Notes: generated from the sequence alone by a model not told the origin. Counted from the first letter of the stretch, positions 32,447 to 41,781 are shown. The stretch is DNA of 64,000 nt from Mangrovicoccus algicola (GCF_014903745.1 NZ_JACVXA010000019.1:1-64000), one strand, 5' to 3'. Numbers and translations: made by a program.

Positions 32447-33540
32447 CAGGCGACCCGCGCCCGCGCCGCGGCGCCGCGGCGCTCCAGATGGGCGGCATAG
32501 CTCATCATCAGCGGCCCCACCCCCTTGATGTCATCGGCCACGCGCGCCTCGGTCAGGTAGTATTCGGCAGACCCGTCGCGGAAGCGGTTCTCGAAATAGC
32601 CCAGGCCCGCGACCTCGCAGATCTCGGCCATCTCCTGGCCGCCATCCGCGCGCGGGCGCACCACCTTGGCGGCGAGGATGTCGAAGAGGTCGGCGGGCGG
32701 CGGCTCCGCCAGTCCCAGCGCGGCGCCCTTTTCCAGCGCGTAGACGAACATCGCCGAGGCCGAGCTTTCCTCGTAATTGCCGTCGAGATCGGGGCGGTCG
32801 ATCACCTGCAGCCAGATCCCCCCCGGCACGCGCAGCGCGGCGATGCGCGCCAGCAGGTCGCGGGTCTGCGGCTCCAGCGGCGCGAAGCGCTCCGGTCCCA
32901 CCAGCGCCGCGATATCGACCAGCGCCATGGCCAGCCAGCCAAGCGCGCGCGACCAATGCGCCTTGTTGTGCCCGGTGCCGCGATCGGCCCAGGGCTGGCG
33001 GCGCGCCTCGTCCATGGCATGGGCATAAAGCCCGGTCGCCTCGACCTTCGTCATCTCCAGCGCCGTGACCACCTGGGCGATGGCATCCGCGACCAGAGCG
33101 TCATCGCCGGTGCGCAGCCCGTAGCCGATCTGGAAGGGCGCGCCCATGTAGAGACCGTCCAGCCAGACCTGCCAGGGATAGCGCAGCTTGTGCCAGTAGA
33201 CCCCGGATTTCGTGCGCGGATGGCTGGCCAGCTGGTCGATCAGGATCGCCGCGGCGGCCATGTATTTCGGATCGCCCGTCACCTCGTCGAGATACAGCAG
33301 GGCCCGGCCCGACAGCACGTTGTCGATGTTGTAATCCGACAGCGCATAGCCCGCCAGCGCGGTCCCGTCGCCGATCTGGACATCCACGCGGCGCTGCATC
33401 GCCTCCAGCCAGCGCGGCTCGCCGGTGGCGCGGTGCAGAAGTTCCAGACCGCGATAGAGGCAGCCATCCTCGTAGCACCAGGGTCCGCCCTTGTAGGGGG
33501 TGTAGGCCGCGGCGAAGGCGGAGAAATAGTCGGTCAGCAT
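32446..33540 (-). CDS. GH105 unsaturated glucuronyl/galacturonyl hydrolase
   Basis: The 364-residue protein has the (alpha/alpha)6-barrel features of the YteR/RhiN family, including GLYMGAPFQIGYG, HWSRALGWLAMALVD and EESSASAMFVYALEKG. It cleaves the terminal unsaturated uronate from lyase-generated oligomers, giving substrate for KdgF and KduI encoded downstream at 44-45 kb. It lacks a signal peptide, as usual for GH105. The start overlaps the GH28 stop by seven bases. Confidence 0.88.
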   Translation of the reverse strand: MLTDYFSAFAAAYTPYKGGPWCYEDGCLYRGLELLHRATGEPRWLEAMQRRVDVQIGDGTALAGYALSDYNIDNVLSGRALLYLDEVTGDPKYMAAAAILIDQLASHPRTKSGVYWHKLRYPWQVWLDGLYMGAPFQIGYGLRTGDDALVADAIAQVVTALEMTKVEATGLYAHAMDEARRQPWADRGTGHNKAHWSRALGWLAMALVDIAALVGPERFAPLEPQTRDLLARIAALRVPGGIWLQVIDRPDLDGNYEESSASAMFVYALEKGAALGLAEPPPADLFDILAAKVVRPRADGGQEMAEICEVAGLGYFENRFRDGSAEYYLTEARVADDIKGVGPLMMSYAAHLERRGAAARARVA

Positions 33541-35042
33541 GGCTCGGGGTCCTTCGTCGTCTCGAATATCTCGACTGCGCCGGTCACTTCGGCGAAATCG
33601 GCGCGGATGGTCTCGCGGCAGGCAGGTGCGACGCCCGTGGCCATCAGCGGCACGGCCGGTTCGGCATCGGGGTCGAAGCTGGCGCGGACGCGCTCCAGCG
33701 TGATGCCGCGGATCGGGCTTTCGGGCAGGCCCAGCAATGCGACCACCGCCAGCTTCACCCCTGTCGCGGTCACGTCGCGGAAGGCGATGTCCTCGATCAC
33801 CGGGGTCGTGTCGTCCACCGGCGCCGGGGTGCGGGTCTGCACCCAGTCGTCATGCCCGTCGGGGTCGCAGAAATAGAAGGCATTGCCGGCAAAGGGCGTC
33901 GGCACGTCGGTCATGACCACATGGTCCAGCGTGATCCGCGCCACCTTGCCGCCCCGGCCGCGCCGGGTCTTGATCCGCAGCCCCCGGTCGGTGCGGTCGA
34001 AACTGCAGGAAGAGATGGTCACGTCGGTGATCTCGCCGGACATCTCGCTGCCCAGCACCACGGCGCCATGGCCGCGCTCCATGTGGCACTGGGTGACGGT
34101 CATCCGCCGCGTCGGGGCAAGGTGATCGGTGCGCCCCGGCGCGCGCTTGCCCGCCTTGACCGCGATGCAGTCGTCGCCGACCGAGAAATGCAGCCCTGCC
34201 AGGGTGACATCCTCGCAGCTTTCGGGATCCAGCCCGTCGGTATTGGGGCTGTCATGGGGGTTCTCGATGAACATCGCCGCCGCCGTCAGGCGGTCGCAGC
34301 AGAAGGGATGCACCGTCCAGCTGGGCGAATTGCGCACCGTGATCCCCGAAATCTCGACATCCGGCGAATGCGCCAGGAACAGCGTGCGCGGCCGGCGGGC
34401 GCCGTCGCGGGTTTCCTTCGGCCAGGACCACCAGTCGCCGCGATCACCGCCGCCATCGAGGATGCCGCGGCCGGTGATCTTCAGCCCGGCGCAGTCGATG
34501 CCGGTCAGCACCGAGGCAAAGCAGGTCTCGGGCAGGCCTTCCCAGGTGCCGATGACGCGGCCGTCCCCGTCGCGGGCGGGCAGCTGCGGCCAGCCGGTGC
34601 GATCGGCCTTCCCGGCCAGTTCCGCCCCCTCGGGCAGCCAGAAGGTGATGCCGGGCCTGAGGAAGACGGGGCCGGTGACATGGCGTCCGCGCGGGATCAT
34701 CAGCGTGCCGCCCGCGGGCGTCGCGGCGACGGCGGCGGCCAGCGCCGCGGCATTGTCCGCGGCCGCCGGGTCGATCCCGTGATCGCGCGCATCGACCAGC
34801 CCGGCACAGGGCGGGGTGCGGAATTCCAGGTCGCCGAGGTCGCTGTCGAAGAGGTAGTCATGCCCCGGCAGCAGGTCCTCGACGAAGACCGCCGCCGTAT
34901 CGGCCGTGCCCTCGTAATAGATCACGCCGTCGCGGCTGAGCCGCCAGCGAACCGGCGCGGGCAGGCGATAGAGCGCGCCGGGCGGCGACAGCAGGATCGT
35001 GGCGGTCCGGGAGGACAGGGTGACGAGACGGAGAACGGTCAT
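33534..35042 (-). CDS. Polygalacturonase (GH28)
   Basis: The 502-residue protein hydrolyses polygalacturonate or oligogalacturonides. All four GH28 motifs are present: NTDG (D269), the DD pair 290-291 in VGDDCIAVKAG, GHG 324-326 and RIK 356-358. The first 80 residues form a small N-terminal beta domain and no signal peptide is visible, suggesting a cytosolic exo-acting enzyme. I chose the ATG at 35042; the upstream extension is in the hairpin region after the binding-protein gene. Confidence 0.9.
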   Translation of the reverse strand: MTVLRLVTLSSRTATILLSPPGALYRLPAPVRWRLSRDGVIYYEGTADTAAVFVEDLLPGHDYLFDSDLGDLEFRTPPCAGLVDARDHGIDPAAADNAAALAAAVAATPAGGTLMIPRGRHVTGPVFLRPGITFWLPEGAELAGKADRTGWPQLPARDGDGRVIGTWEGLPETCFASVLTGIDCAGLKITGRGILDGGGDRGDWWSWPKETRDGARRPRTLFLAHSPDVEISGITVRNSPSWTVHPFCCDRLTAAAMFIENPHDSPNTDGLDPESCEDVTLAGLHFSVGDDCIAVKAGKRAPGRTDHLAPTRRMTVTQCHMERGHGAVVLGSEMSGEITDVTISSCSFDRTDRGLRIKTRRGRGGKVARITLDHVVMTDVPTPFAGNAFYFCDPDGHDDWVQTRTPAPVDDTTPVIEDIAFRDVTATGVKLAVVALLGLPESPIRGITLERVRASFDPDAEPAVPLMATGVAPACRETIRADFAEVTGAVEIFETTKDPEPC

Positions 35043-35072
35043 CGAAAACGGGGCCTTGTGCACGCGGTAGGC

Positions 35073-35096
35073 GGGGGGCGGCGCGAACCGCCCCCC
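35073..35096 (-). other. Stem-loop after pectin ABC binding-protein gene
   Basis: GGGGGGCGG (35073-35081) and CCGCCCCCC (35088-35096) form a perfect nine-base stem around six bases, between the binding-protein stop and the GH28 start. Confidence 0.6.
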
Positions 35097-35106
35097 GGGG
35101 AGGAAC

Positions 35107-36366
35107 TCAGGACTTGATGTCGTCCAGCGCTTCCTGGATGGCATAGATCATCTCGTCGGCCGCGGTTTCCGCGTCGATCTCGCCATAGGCGAAGAGCTCG
35201 AGATTATCCTCCATCGCCGAGCGCACGTCGGGATGTTCCATGTAGGGATGGATCGCGGGGCCCTCGGCCTCGATCACCAGCTTCTGCGCCTCGATCTGCT
35301 CGGGGCTGAGTTCGCCGCTTTCGGTCAGCGCGTCCAGGGCCGCCTTGGAGGCGGGCACCCCGCGCGAGGATCCCATGGCCGCGATGCCCTCGGGTTCGTT
35401 CAGCAGGCAGTTCAGCACCTCGGCCGCCGCTTCCGGATTGTCCGAATTCGCCGAGATGGAGAACACCATGGAGGCCTTGCGGTACACGCCCTCGGTCTTC
35501 TCGCCCTGCTGGTCGATGATGCCGGTATAGGCCAGGCTCTGGCCTTCCTGGATCGGGTCGGAGATCTTGAAATAGGTGCTGTCCCACTGATAGCTGCCGG
35601 CGATTTCGCCATTGGCCCATTTGGGGTTCTCGTGGATCGGCAGGTTGCCCGCGGCCAGAACGTCCTTCCAAGGCTGGATGACGTGGTTGTCGACCAGGCT
35701 CTGGTAGAAGGTGATCGCGTCGGCCAGCTCCTCGACCGACCACAGGATCTCGTTGGTTTCCGGGTCGATGAGCGGCTTGCCGGTCTTCTGCGTGCCGTAG
35801 AGCGTCACCAGGAGCGTGCCGTCCAGCGCGATCCCCTCGAACGGGTAATAGGCATCGCCCAGCTTTTCCTGGAAGATCGGACCGGCCGCCAACAGGTCCT
35901 CCCAGGTGGTCGGCAGCTCCAGTCCGGCCTTCTCGTAGGTGGTCTCGTTGAAGACGAAGAGCCGCCCCGTGGTGGAGACCGGCAGGCCGTTCAGTACGCC
36001 GTTGCGGCGGCCCGCCTCGAGCTGCTCGGGCGTCCACTGGCTGAGATCCAGCGCATCGAGCGATTCCAGATCGGCGAACCCGTCGCCGCGCGCCGAGAAG
36101 ATCGGCAGCCAGGGCCAGTTGATCTGCATGATGTCGGCCTCGGTCCGGCCGGCGATCTGGGTCGCGACCTTCTCGAAATGGCCCTGCCAGCCGGTGAATT
36201 CCGGCTTGATCGTGTGGCCGTGCTTCTCGCCGCAGACTTTCAGCGCCTCCTGCGTGGCCAGGTGGCGGCTGTCGCCGCCCCACCAGCTCATCCGCAGCTC
36301 GGCCGCCTGGGCGGTGCCTGTCAGTGCCGTCGTGGCCAGTGCCAGGCCCATGAGTGCCGTTTTCAT
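35107..36366 (-). CDS. Oligogalacturonide-type ABC transporter substrate-binding protein (SBP family 1)
   Basis: The 419-residue periplasmic protein has a signal peptide of about 21 residues (AQA/AE). SBP_bac_1 features include LRMSWWGGDSRH, TGWQGHFEKVATQIAG and ADIMQINWPWL. Context (GH4 alpha-galacturonidase, GH28, GH105, pectinesterase) indicates an oligogalacturonide or galacturonate oligomer ligand, as for TogB in Dickeya. It lies 23 bases after the ATPase gene. Confidence 0.9.
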   Translation of the reverse strand: MKTALMGLALATTALTGTAQAAELRMSWWGGDSRHLATQEALKVCGEKHGHTIKPEFTGWQGHFEKVATQIAGRTEADIMQINWPWLPIFSARGDGFADLESLDALDLSQWTPEQLEAGRRNGVLNGLPVSTTGRLFVFNETTYEKAGLELPTTWEDLLAAGPIFQEKLGDAYYPFEGIALDGTLLVTLYGTQKTGKPLIDPETNEILWSVEELADAITFYQSLVDNHVIQPWKDVLAAGNLPIHENPKWANGEIAGSYQWDSTYFKISDPIQEGQSLAYTGIIDQQGEKTEGVYRKASMVFSISANSDNPEAAAEVLNCLLNEPEGIAAMGSSRGVPASKAALDALTESGELSPEQIEAQKLVIEAEGPAIHPYMEHPDVRSAMEDNLELFAYGEIDAETAADEMIYAIQEALDDIKS

Positions 36367-36389
36367 CCTGTTTCTCCTCCCTTGGATGG

Positions 36390-37517
36390 TCAGTTGATCT
36401 GTCCCTTGAGCGACACATTCTCGCCCGAGGTGACATCGAAGACATGCGCATGGCGGCCCGAGACGGTCAGGCCGACCTTGTCGCCGCGCTGGGTCGCGCG
36501 GTCGAATTGCTCGGAAGGCACGACCGCGACGAAGGTGGCGCTGCCGACCTTGGCGTGCAGGTTCACCTCGTGGCCCATGAATTCCACGTTGGTCACGCTG
36601 CCGGTCAGGCTGTCGGGGCTGCCGGCGGGGGCGACGCCCAGGTGCTGCGGGCGGATGCCCAGCGTGACGGGTCCGTCCTGGCAGTACAGGCGGCGCGCCA
36701 GCTCGTCGCCCAGATCGACCGTCTGCCCGTCCAGCGTCAGCTGCGCGCCGATCCCGCGGGTCAGCACGGCGGGCACCAGGTTCATCTCGGGCATGCCGAT
36801 GAAGCCTGCGACGAAGGCATTGGCGGGACGTTCATACAGCGTCACCGGGTCGGCCACCTGCATAATATGGCCGTCCTTCATCACGCAGATGCGGTCGCCC
36901 ATGGTCATCGCCTCGACCTGGTCATGGGTCACGTAGACCACGGTCGCCGGGCGGCCTTCGGCCTTCAGGCGCTTGTGCAGGTCGGTGATGCGCACCCGCA
37001 TCGCGGCGCGCAGCTTGGCATCGAGGTTCGACAGCGGCTCGTCGAAGAGGAAGACGTCCGGGTGCTTGATCAGCGCGCGGCCCACCGCCACCCGCTGCGC
37101 CTGCCCGCCCGACAGCTGCTTGGGCAGCCGGTCGAGGAGCTTCTCGATCTCCAGGATCTCGGACACCTCGTCGGTGGCGGTGGCGATCTCGGCCTTGGGC
37201 TTGCCGCGCAGCTGCAGCCCGAAGCCGAGGTTCCGGCGCACTTTCATATGCGGATAGAGCGCGTAGTTCTGGAACACCATGGCGATGCCGCGCTTGCCCG
37301 GCACCAGGTCGTTGACGACGTTCTCGCCGATGCGGATCTCGCCGCCTGAGATGGTCTCCAGCCCCGCGATCATCCGCAGCGTGGTGGACTTGGCGCAGCC
37401 CGAGGGCCCCACCAGCACCATGAATTCGCCTTCCTTCACCTCGAGGTTGATCCCGTGGACCGCCTTGAAGCCGTTGCCATAGGTCTTCTCGACCGATTTC
37501 AGTTGCAGTTCAGCCAT
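36390..37517 (-). CDS. Sugar ABC transporter ATP-binding protein (UgpC/MsmX-like)
   Basis: The 375-residue ATPase has an N-terminal ABC domain and a C-terminal TOBE regulatory domain. Motifs are Walker A GPSGCAKST (Ala where Gly is usual), signature LSGGQAQRVAVGRAL, Walker B FLFDEPLSNLD and H-loop VTHDQVEAMTM. It energises the oligogalacturonide importer. The ATG at 37517 shares its first base with the stop of the permease gene. Confidence 0.92.
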   Translation of the reverse strand: MAELQLKSVEKTYGNGFKAVHGINLEVKEGEFMVLVGPSGCAKSTTLRMIAGLETISGGEIRIGENVVNDLVPGKRGIAMVFQNYALYPHMKVRRNLGFGLQLRGKPKAEIATATDEVSEILEIEKLLDRLPKQLSGGQAQRVAVGRALIKHPDVFLFDEPLSNLDAKLRAAMRVRITDLHKRLKAEGRPATVVYVTHDQVEAMTMGDRICVMKDGHIMQVADPVTLYERPANAFVAGFIGMPEMNLVPAVLTRGIGAQLTLDGQTVDLGDELARRLYCQDGPVTLGIRPQHLGVAPAGSPDSLTGSVTNVEFMGHEVNLHAKVGSATFVAVVPSEQFDRATQRGDKVGLTVSGRHAHVFDVTSGENVSLKGQIN

Positions 37518-38425
37518 CAGCCTTTGACTCCTCCGGTCGAGATGCCTTCGATGAAGTATTTCTGTGCCATGAAGAACACGGCGAGGGACGGGGCGAGCGC
37601 GAGGACCGACATCGCGAGGATCTGGTTCCAGGCAAAGGCCTCGGTCGTGTCGATGGAGAGCTTGAGCGCCAGGCTCACCGGGTATTTCTCGACCGACGAG
37701 ATGTAGATCAGCGGTCCGAGGAAGTCGTTCATCGTCCACATGAACTGGAACAGGCAGACCGAGATCAGCGCGGGCATCAGCATCGGCACGACGATGTAGA
37801 TCAGCGTCTGCAGCGTGGTCGCCCCGTCGACGCGGGCGGCTTCCTCCATGTCGCGCGGGATGGCGCGCAGGAACTGGATCACCATGAAGACGAAGAACGC
37901 ATCGCCCGCCAGCGCCGAGGGCACCCACAGCGGCAGGAAGGAGTCCAGCCAGCCGATGTCGCGGAACAGCAGGTATTGCGGGATCCGCGTCACCACGTTG
38001 GGCAGAAGAAGCGTCGCGATCACGGTCATGAAGAGGAACTTCTTGCCTGGGAACTCGAAGCGCGCGAAGCCATAGGCGACCAGCGTGCAGGAGATCGCGG
38101 TGCCGATCGTCTTGGGGATGATGATCCACAGCGAGTTCAGGAAGAACCGCCCGAACGTGTAGGGGGTCGATGTCTTCCAGCCCTCGATATAGCCCGAGAT
38201 GGTCGGTTCGCTGGGCCAGAAGCCCGGCGAGGAGAACATCTCGGCATTGGTCTTGAAGGACGCGCCGATCAGCCAGATCAGCGGATAGATCATGATCAGC
38301 CCGACGAGGCTCAGCAGGCCATAGCGCAGGATCTGCGACCGCAGGGCCTTGCGGCGATGCTTGAGCTCGATGGCGGTGGGCGGTTCGGGGCTTTTCGCGA
38401 CGGGAATGTCGGTGATGGCGGCCAT
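37517..38425 (-). CDS. Sugar ABC transporter permease (MalG/TogN type)
   Basis: The 302-residue protein has a 30-residue cytoplasmic N-terminus and six membrane segments. The coupling loop is EAARVDGATTLQTLIYIVVP, and the C-terminal end is KYFIEGISTGGVKG, a very common MalG-type ending. It forms the channel with the permease encoded four bases upstream. Confidence 0.92.
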   Translation of the reverse strand: MAAITDIPVAKSPEPPTAIELKHRRKALRSQILRYGLLSLVGLIMIYPLIWLIGASFKTNAEMFSSPGFWPSEPTISGYIEGWKTSTPYTFGRFFLNSLWIIIPKTIGTAISCTLVAYGFARFEFPGKKFLFMTVIATLLLPNVVTRIPQYLLFRDIGWLDSFLPLWVPSALAGDAFFVFMVIQFLRAIPRDMEEAARVDGATTLQTLIYIVVPMLMPALISVCLFQFMWTMNDFLGPLIYISSVEKYPVSLALKLSIDTTEAFAWNQILAMSVLALAPSLAVFFMAQKYFIEGISTGGVKG

Positions 38426-38429
38426 TGGA

Positions 38430-39317
38430 TCAGCTCCTCTTGTCGCCGGCGTAGTAGACCCACTTCTTCGACGACCAGAAGGCGATGAGGGTCAGGACCA
38501 TGATGATGGCAAAGAGCACCCAGGCGATGGCGGAGGCATAGCCCATGTCGAAGCTCTTGAAGGCCTTGTCGTAGATGTAGAGCGGCAGCAGGTAGGTGGA
38601 TTTCATCGGGCCGCCATCGGTGATGATGTAGGGGCCGTTGAATTCCTGGAAGGCCTGGACCGTCTGCATGATGAGGTTGAAGAAGATCACCGGCGTGATC
38701 AGCGGCAGCGTGATGTGCCGGAAGATCTTCCAGGGTCCCGCCCCGTCGATCGCCGCCGCCTCGTAGAGCGACTTGTCCACCGATTGCAGCGCGGCGAGGA
38801 AGATCACCATGGCCGAACCGAACTGCCAGCAGCGCAGCAGCGTGATGGTGAACAGCGCGTTATTGGGGTCGCCGAACCAGTTGACCGGATCGATCCCGAT
38901 GCTGGCCAGCATCATGTTCACCAGCCCGGTATCGGCGAAGATATAGCGCCACAGAACCGCGATCGCCACGGACCCGCCGAGGATCGAGGGCACGTAATAG
39001 GCCGTGCGGAACAGGTTGATCGCCTTCAGCCGGTAGTTCAGCACGACGGCGATGAACAGCGCGAAGGCCAGTTTCAGCGGCACCGTCGAGAAGACGTAGA
39101 TCAGCGTGACGGACAGCGACTTGTCGAAGGTCCGGTCGCGGGTGAACAGCTTCTCGTAATTGTCCAGCCCCACCCATTCCGGGGAAGAGAGCAGGTCGTA
39201 ATCCGTGAAGCTGAGATAGAAGGATGCGAGGAACGGAAACGCCGTGAAGAGCAGAAGCCCGATCACATAGGGCGAGACGTACCACAGCCCCATCCACTTG
39301 CTTTCGCCACCCATCAT
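38430..39317 (-). CDS. Sugar ABC transporter permease (MalF/TogM type)
   Basis: The 295-residue protein has six membrane segments, FLASFYLSFTDYDLL near the N-terminus and the coupling loop EAAAIDGAGPWKIFRHITLP. I chose the first of two adjacent ATGs (39317), preceded by AAAGGAG; its codons overlap the GH4 stop as ATGA. The second ATG at 39314 has a more usual ribosome-site spacing. Confidence 0.92.
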   Translation of the reverse strand: MMGGESKWMGLWYVSPYVIGLLLFTAFPFLASFYLSFTDYDLLSSPEWVGLDNYEKLFTRDRTFDKSLSVTLIYVFSTVPLKLAFALFIAVVLNYRLKAINLFRTAYYVPSILGGSVAIAVLWRYIFADTGLVNMMLASIGIDPVNWFGDPNNALFTITLLRCWQFGSAMVIFLAALQSVDKSLYEAAAIDGAGPWKIFRHITLPLITPVIFFNLIMQTVQAFQEFNGPYIITDGGPMKSTYLLPLYIYDKAFKSFDMGYASAIAWVLFAIIMVLTLIAFWSSKKWVYYAGDKRS

Positions 39318-40708
39318 GCGGCTCCTTTCAGGGTCTCGGGGATCCATGCGCCGGTGGCGGCGATCATCTCCTGGAACATCATCCGCGCCTTCGCCTCCTC
39401 CAGAGGCGCCACCAGCGGGTCGGAATGGAAAAGCGGGAACAGCGCGGCGGCCTCGTCGGCCATCACCGCGTCGAGAAGCGCGACCTGCCGCGCGGCATGG
39501 GCCGCGACCAGCGGCTCCAGCGCGGCGGGCAGTCGGCCGGCGATCACCGGCGTGACCCCCAGCCCCGAGAAGACGGCATTGGTCTCCACCACCGCGCCCT
39601 CGGGCAGGCCCGCGATCTGCCCGCGATTGGGCAGGTTCACGTTGGAAATGCAGGGCGTCCCCGACATCAGCGCCGCGATCTGGTCGACCAGGGCCTCGTC
39701 AGAGCGCCCCGGCGCGGGCGCGGTGTCGCCCCGGGCCAGGGCCTCGGCGGCGGCGCGCTTCGCGGCCTGTTCGCGCTGGCGGTATTCCACCGGCGTCAGG
39801 CCGAAGCCCCAGCCTGCGGAATCGTCCAGATAATCGGCCGCCGGCAGGAATTCCGCCAGGTGCCGGTCGCCCGCGGCGGCCGGGATGCCGAAGCGGCGCA
39901 GCAGGTCGAATTTCACCTTCGAGCGGTCGCCGAAATAGCGCTCATGCTCGTCCGCCGGGTCGGGCTCGGCCTCCACCCAGCCGGTGCCGCCATGGGCCGC
40001 GGCGAAATCGCGATAGGCCGGCAGCATGTCGCGCCCCGCCACCGCGATGCGGTCCACGAAGGTGAAATGGTTGATGCCCAGGACATTGACCTCGACATCG
40101 CGATGGCTGTGGCGGGGCGCGCCCGCCGCGCGGTTGGCGATCCAGGCGACCTGCTTTCTCAGCTTGGTCACCTCGTGGCATTCGCCCCAGGCGCGGATCT
40201 GGGGAAAGCCGCGATAGAGGGCGCCGGTCAGCACGCTCATCGGGTTGGTCAGGTTGCAGACATGGGCGCGGGGCGCGTGCTCGCCGATGGCGCGGCCGAT
40301 CTCGGCCAGCATCGGGATGGCGCGCAGCGCCCGCACGAAACCGCCCGGTCCGACCGTGTCGCCCACGGCCTGGGGAATGCCGTGGCGCGCCGGGATGCCG
40401 ATATCCTGGGCCATGTCCTCGAACCGGCCCGGCAGGATGGAGACGACGACGATATCGGCGCCGGCCAGCGCCTCGGCGAGGCTGGCGCAGGCGCGGTAGC
40501 GGGCGGGCGTGCCTGCGGACACGGGCGCGAAGCGCGCTCCCATCGCGGCATTGCGCTGCGCCGCGGCCAGGTCCAGGTCGTACAGCCGGACCTCCGCCGC
40601 CAGGCGCCGGTCATGGGCCAGATCCGCCATCAGCTTGGGCGCCCAGTTCAGCGAGCCGCCGCCGATATAGGCGATCTGCACGGGTATTCTGTCTTCGGAA
40701 TGATTCAT
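39314..40708 (-). CDS. Alpha-galacturonidase (GH4, NAD-dependent, CHEV type)
   Basis: The 464-residue GH4 enzyme has an N-terminal NAD site (IAYIGGGSLNWAPKL), the substrate motif CNLTNP at 151-156, and CHEV at 177-180 with metal ligand Cys177. NHF follows at 213-215. The CHEV motif defines the alpha-galacturonidase clade of GH4, as described for Bacillus LplD-type enzymes. It needs NAD and a divalent metal and acts in the cytosol, releasing galacturonate from imported oligomers. The ATG at 40708 (MNHSEDRIPV) heads the pectin operon, divergent from an AraC gene. Confidence 0.9.
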   Translation of the reverse strand: MNHSEDRIPVQIAYIGGGSLNWAPKLMADLAHDRRLAAEVRLYDLDLAAAQRNAAMGARFAPVSAGTPARYRACASLAEALAGADIVVVSILPGRFEDMAQDIGIPARHGIPQAVGDTVGPGGFVRALRAIPMLAEIGRAIGEHAPRAHVCNLTNPMSVLTGALYRGFPQIRAWGECHEVTKLRKQVAWIANRAAGAPRHSHRDVEVNVLGINHFTFVDRIAVAGRDMLPAYRDFAAAHGGTGWVEAEPDPADEHERYFGDRSKVKFDLLRRFGIPAAAGDRHLAEFLPAADYLDDSAGWGFGLTPVEYRQREQAAKRAAAEALARGDTAPAPGRSDEALVDQIAALMSGTPCISNVNLPNRGQIAGLPEGAVVETNAVFSGLGVTPVIAGRLPAALEPLVAAHAARQVALLDAVMADEAAALFPLFHSDPLVAPLEEAKARMMFQEMIAATGAWIPETLKGAA

Positions 40709-40880
40709 GATGCCAGTCTGCGACACGCCGCGTTCACCGCCCGGACCGGACGGACGCGACGGCGCCTCGTGCTCCTCCCTTGTACCGGGCTCCCCCGCCC
40801 GGGACTCATGGTTATGATTCCATGAAAGGACCCTATTATGGCTTGCGCCTGGCGGGACATGCCGGGTATGGCAGAAAAAG
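40709..40880. promoter_or_regulatory. Divergent promoter region of pectin operon and AraC gene
   Basis: The 172-bp gap includes TCATGG/CCATGA arms (40806-40811 and 40820-40825) around TTATGATT. This six-base perfect inverted repeat sits in the only AT-rich part and is a likely binding site for the AraC protein or another regulator. Confidence 0.5.
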
Positions 40881-41768
40881 ATGGACAAAACCGAACACTT
40901 CCCCCTTTCGCTCATGCCGATGCGGTCGCTGTCGCTGCGGCTGTCCCGCTCGGCCATCAAGATGCGCCACAACGCCCTGTGGCGGATCGACAAGCTGAAC
41001 CCCGTCCACGACCTGATCATGCCGCTGACCGGGCGGGGGCGCTACTGGATCGGCGGGCATGAATTCACGCTGGAACCCGGCGAGGCGATGCTGATCCCGG
41101 CCTATACCCGGTTCCGCGGGCGCCATGATTGCGGCGAAGAGGAATATACCGGCGTGGCACAGCATTTCATGCTGGACCTCTTCGGGCGGGGCGATGTCAT
41201 CACCCAGATGCGGCTGGCGCCCAAGGCGCGATTCGATGACTGGGAGGCGCTGATGCCGATGGTGCGGCATTACCGCGAATCGACCTCGCGGGCGAATACC
41301 ACGCTCAGCCAGCACCACGCCTTCATGGTGCTGCTGCTGGCTCATCTGGAGGCCGCCTTCGAGGGCTGGCAGACCGACGACACCGCGCCTGAAAGCCAGG
41401 ACCAGCTGTCGCTGCACATCATGTTCGTGGCCTCGCGGCTGTCCTCGGACCCGCTCGGGGCGGGGGTGGAGGACGCGCTGGCCTCGGTGCCCTACAATCC
41501 CGACTACTTCCGCCGCGCCTTCCGCGACCGGATGGGGATGACGCCCAAGAAGTTCCGCGAACTCAAGCGGATGGAATTCGCGGCCAACCGGCTGGGCATG
41601 GGGCTGTCGGTGAAGGAGACGGCGCTGGAGCTGGGCTTCGCCGACCCTTATTTCTTCAGCCGGATGTTCAAGCAATATATCGGCGACAGCCCCTCGCGCT
41701 ACCGGCTCAGCAAAAGCGCCCTGCCCCCCGCGGGCTCCGATGCCTCCGGGGAGCCGGTCGCGCGCTGA
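40881..41768 (+). CDS. AraC-family regulator of pectin/galacturonate genes
   Basis: The 295-residue protein has an N-terminal cupin sensor (YWIGGHEFTLEPGEAMLIP) and a C-terminal AraC helix-turn-helix pair. The DNA-binding region contains NPDYFRRAFRDRMGMTPKKF and LGFADPYFFSRMFKQYIG with SPSRYR at the end. It is divergent from the alpha-galacturonidase-led operon and convergent with uxaA, so its likely target is the pectin operon and its likely signal a uronate or oligomer. Confidence 0.88.
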   Translation: MDKTEHFPLSLMPMRSLSLRLSRSAIKMRHNALWRIDKLNPVHDLIMPLTGRGRYWIGGHEFTLEPGEAMLIPAYTRFRGRHDCGEEEYTGVAQHFMLDLFGRGDVITQMRLAPKARFDDWEALMPMVRHYRESTSRANTTLSQHHAFMVLLLAHLEAAFEGWQTDDTAPESQDQLSLHIMFVASRLSSDPLGAGVEDALASVPYNPDYFRRAFRDRMGMTPKKFRELKRMEFAANRLGMGLSVKETALELGFADPYFFSRMFKQYIGDSPSRYRLSKSALPPAGSDASGEPVAR

Positions 41769-41781
41769 GCCGGGGACGGCT
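41768..41781. terminator. Convergent-stop hairpin between AraC gene and uxaA
   Basis: AGCCG (41768-41772) and CGGCT (41777-41781) pair around GGGA. The arms touch the stop codons of both convergent genes. The stem is short. Confidence 0.35.
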
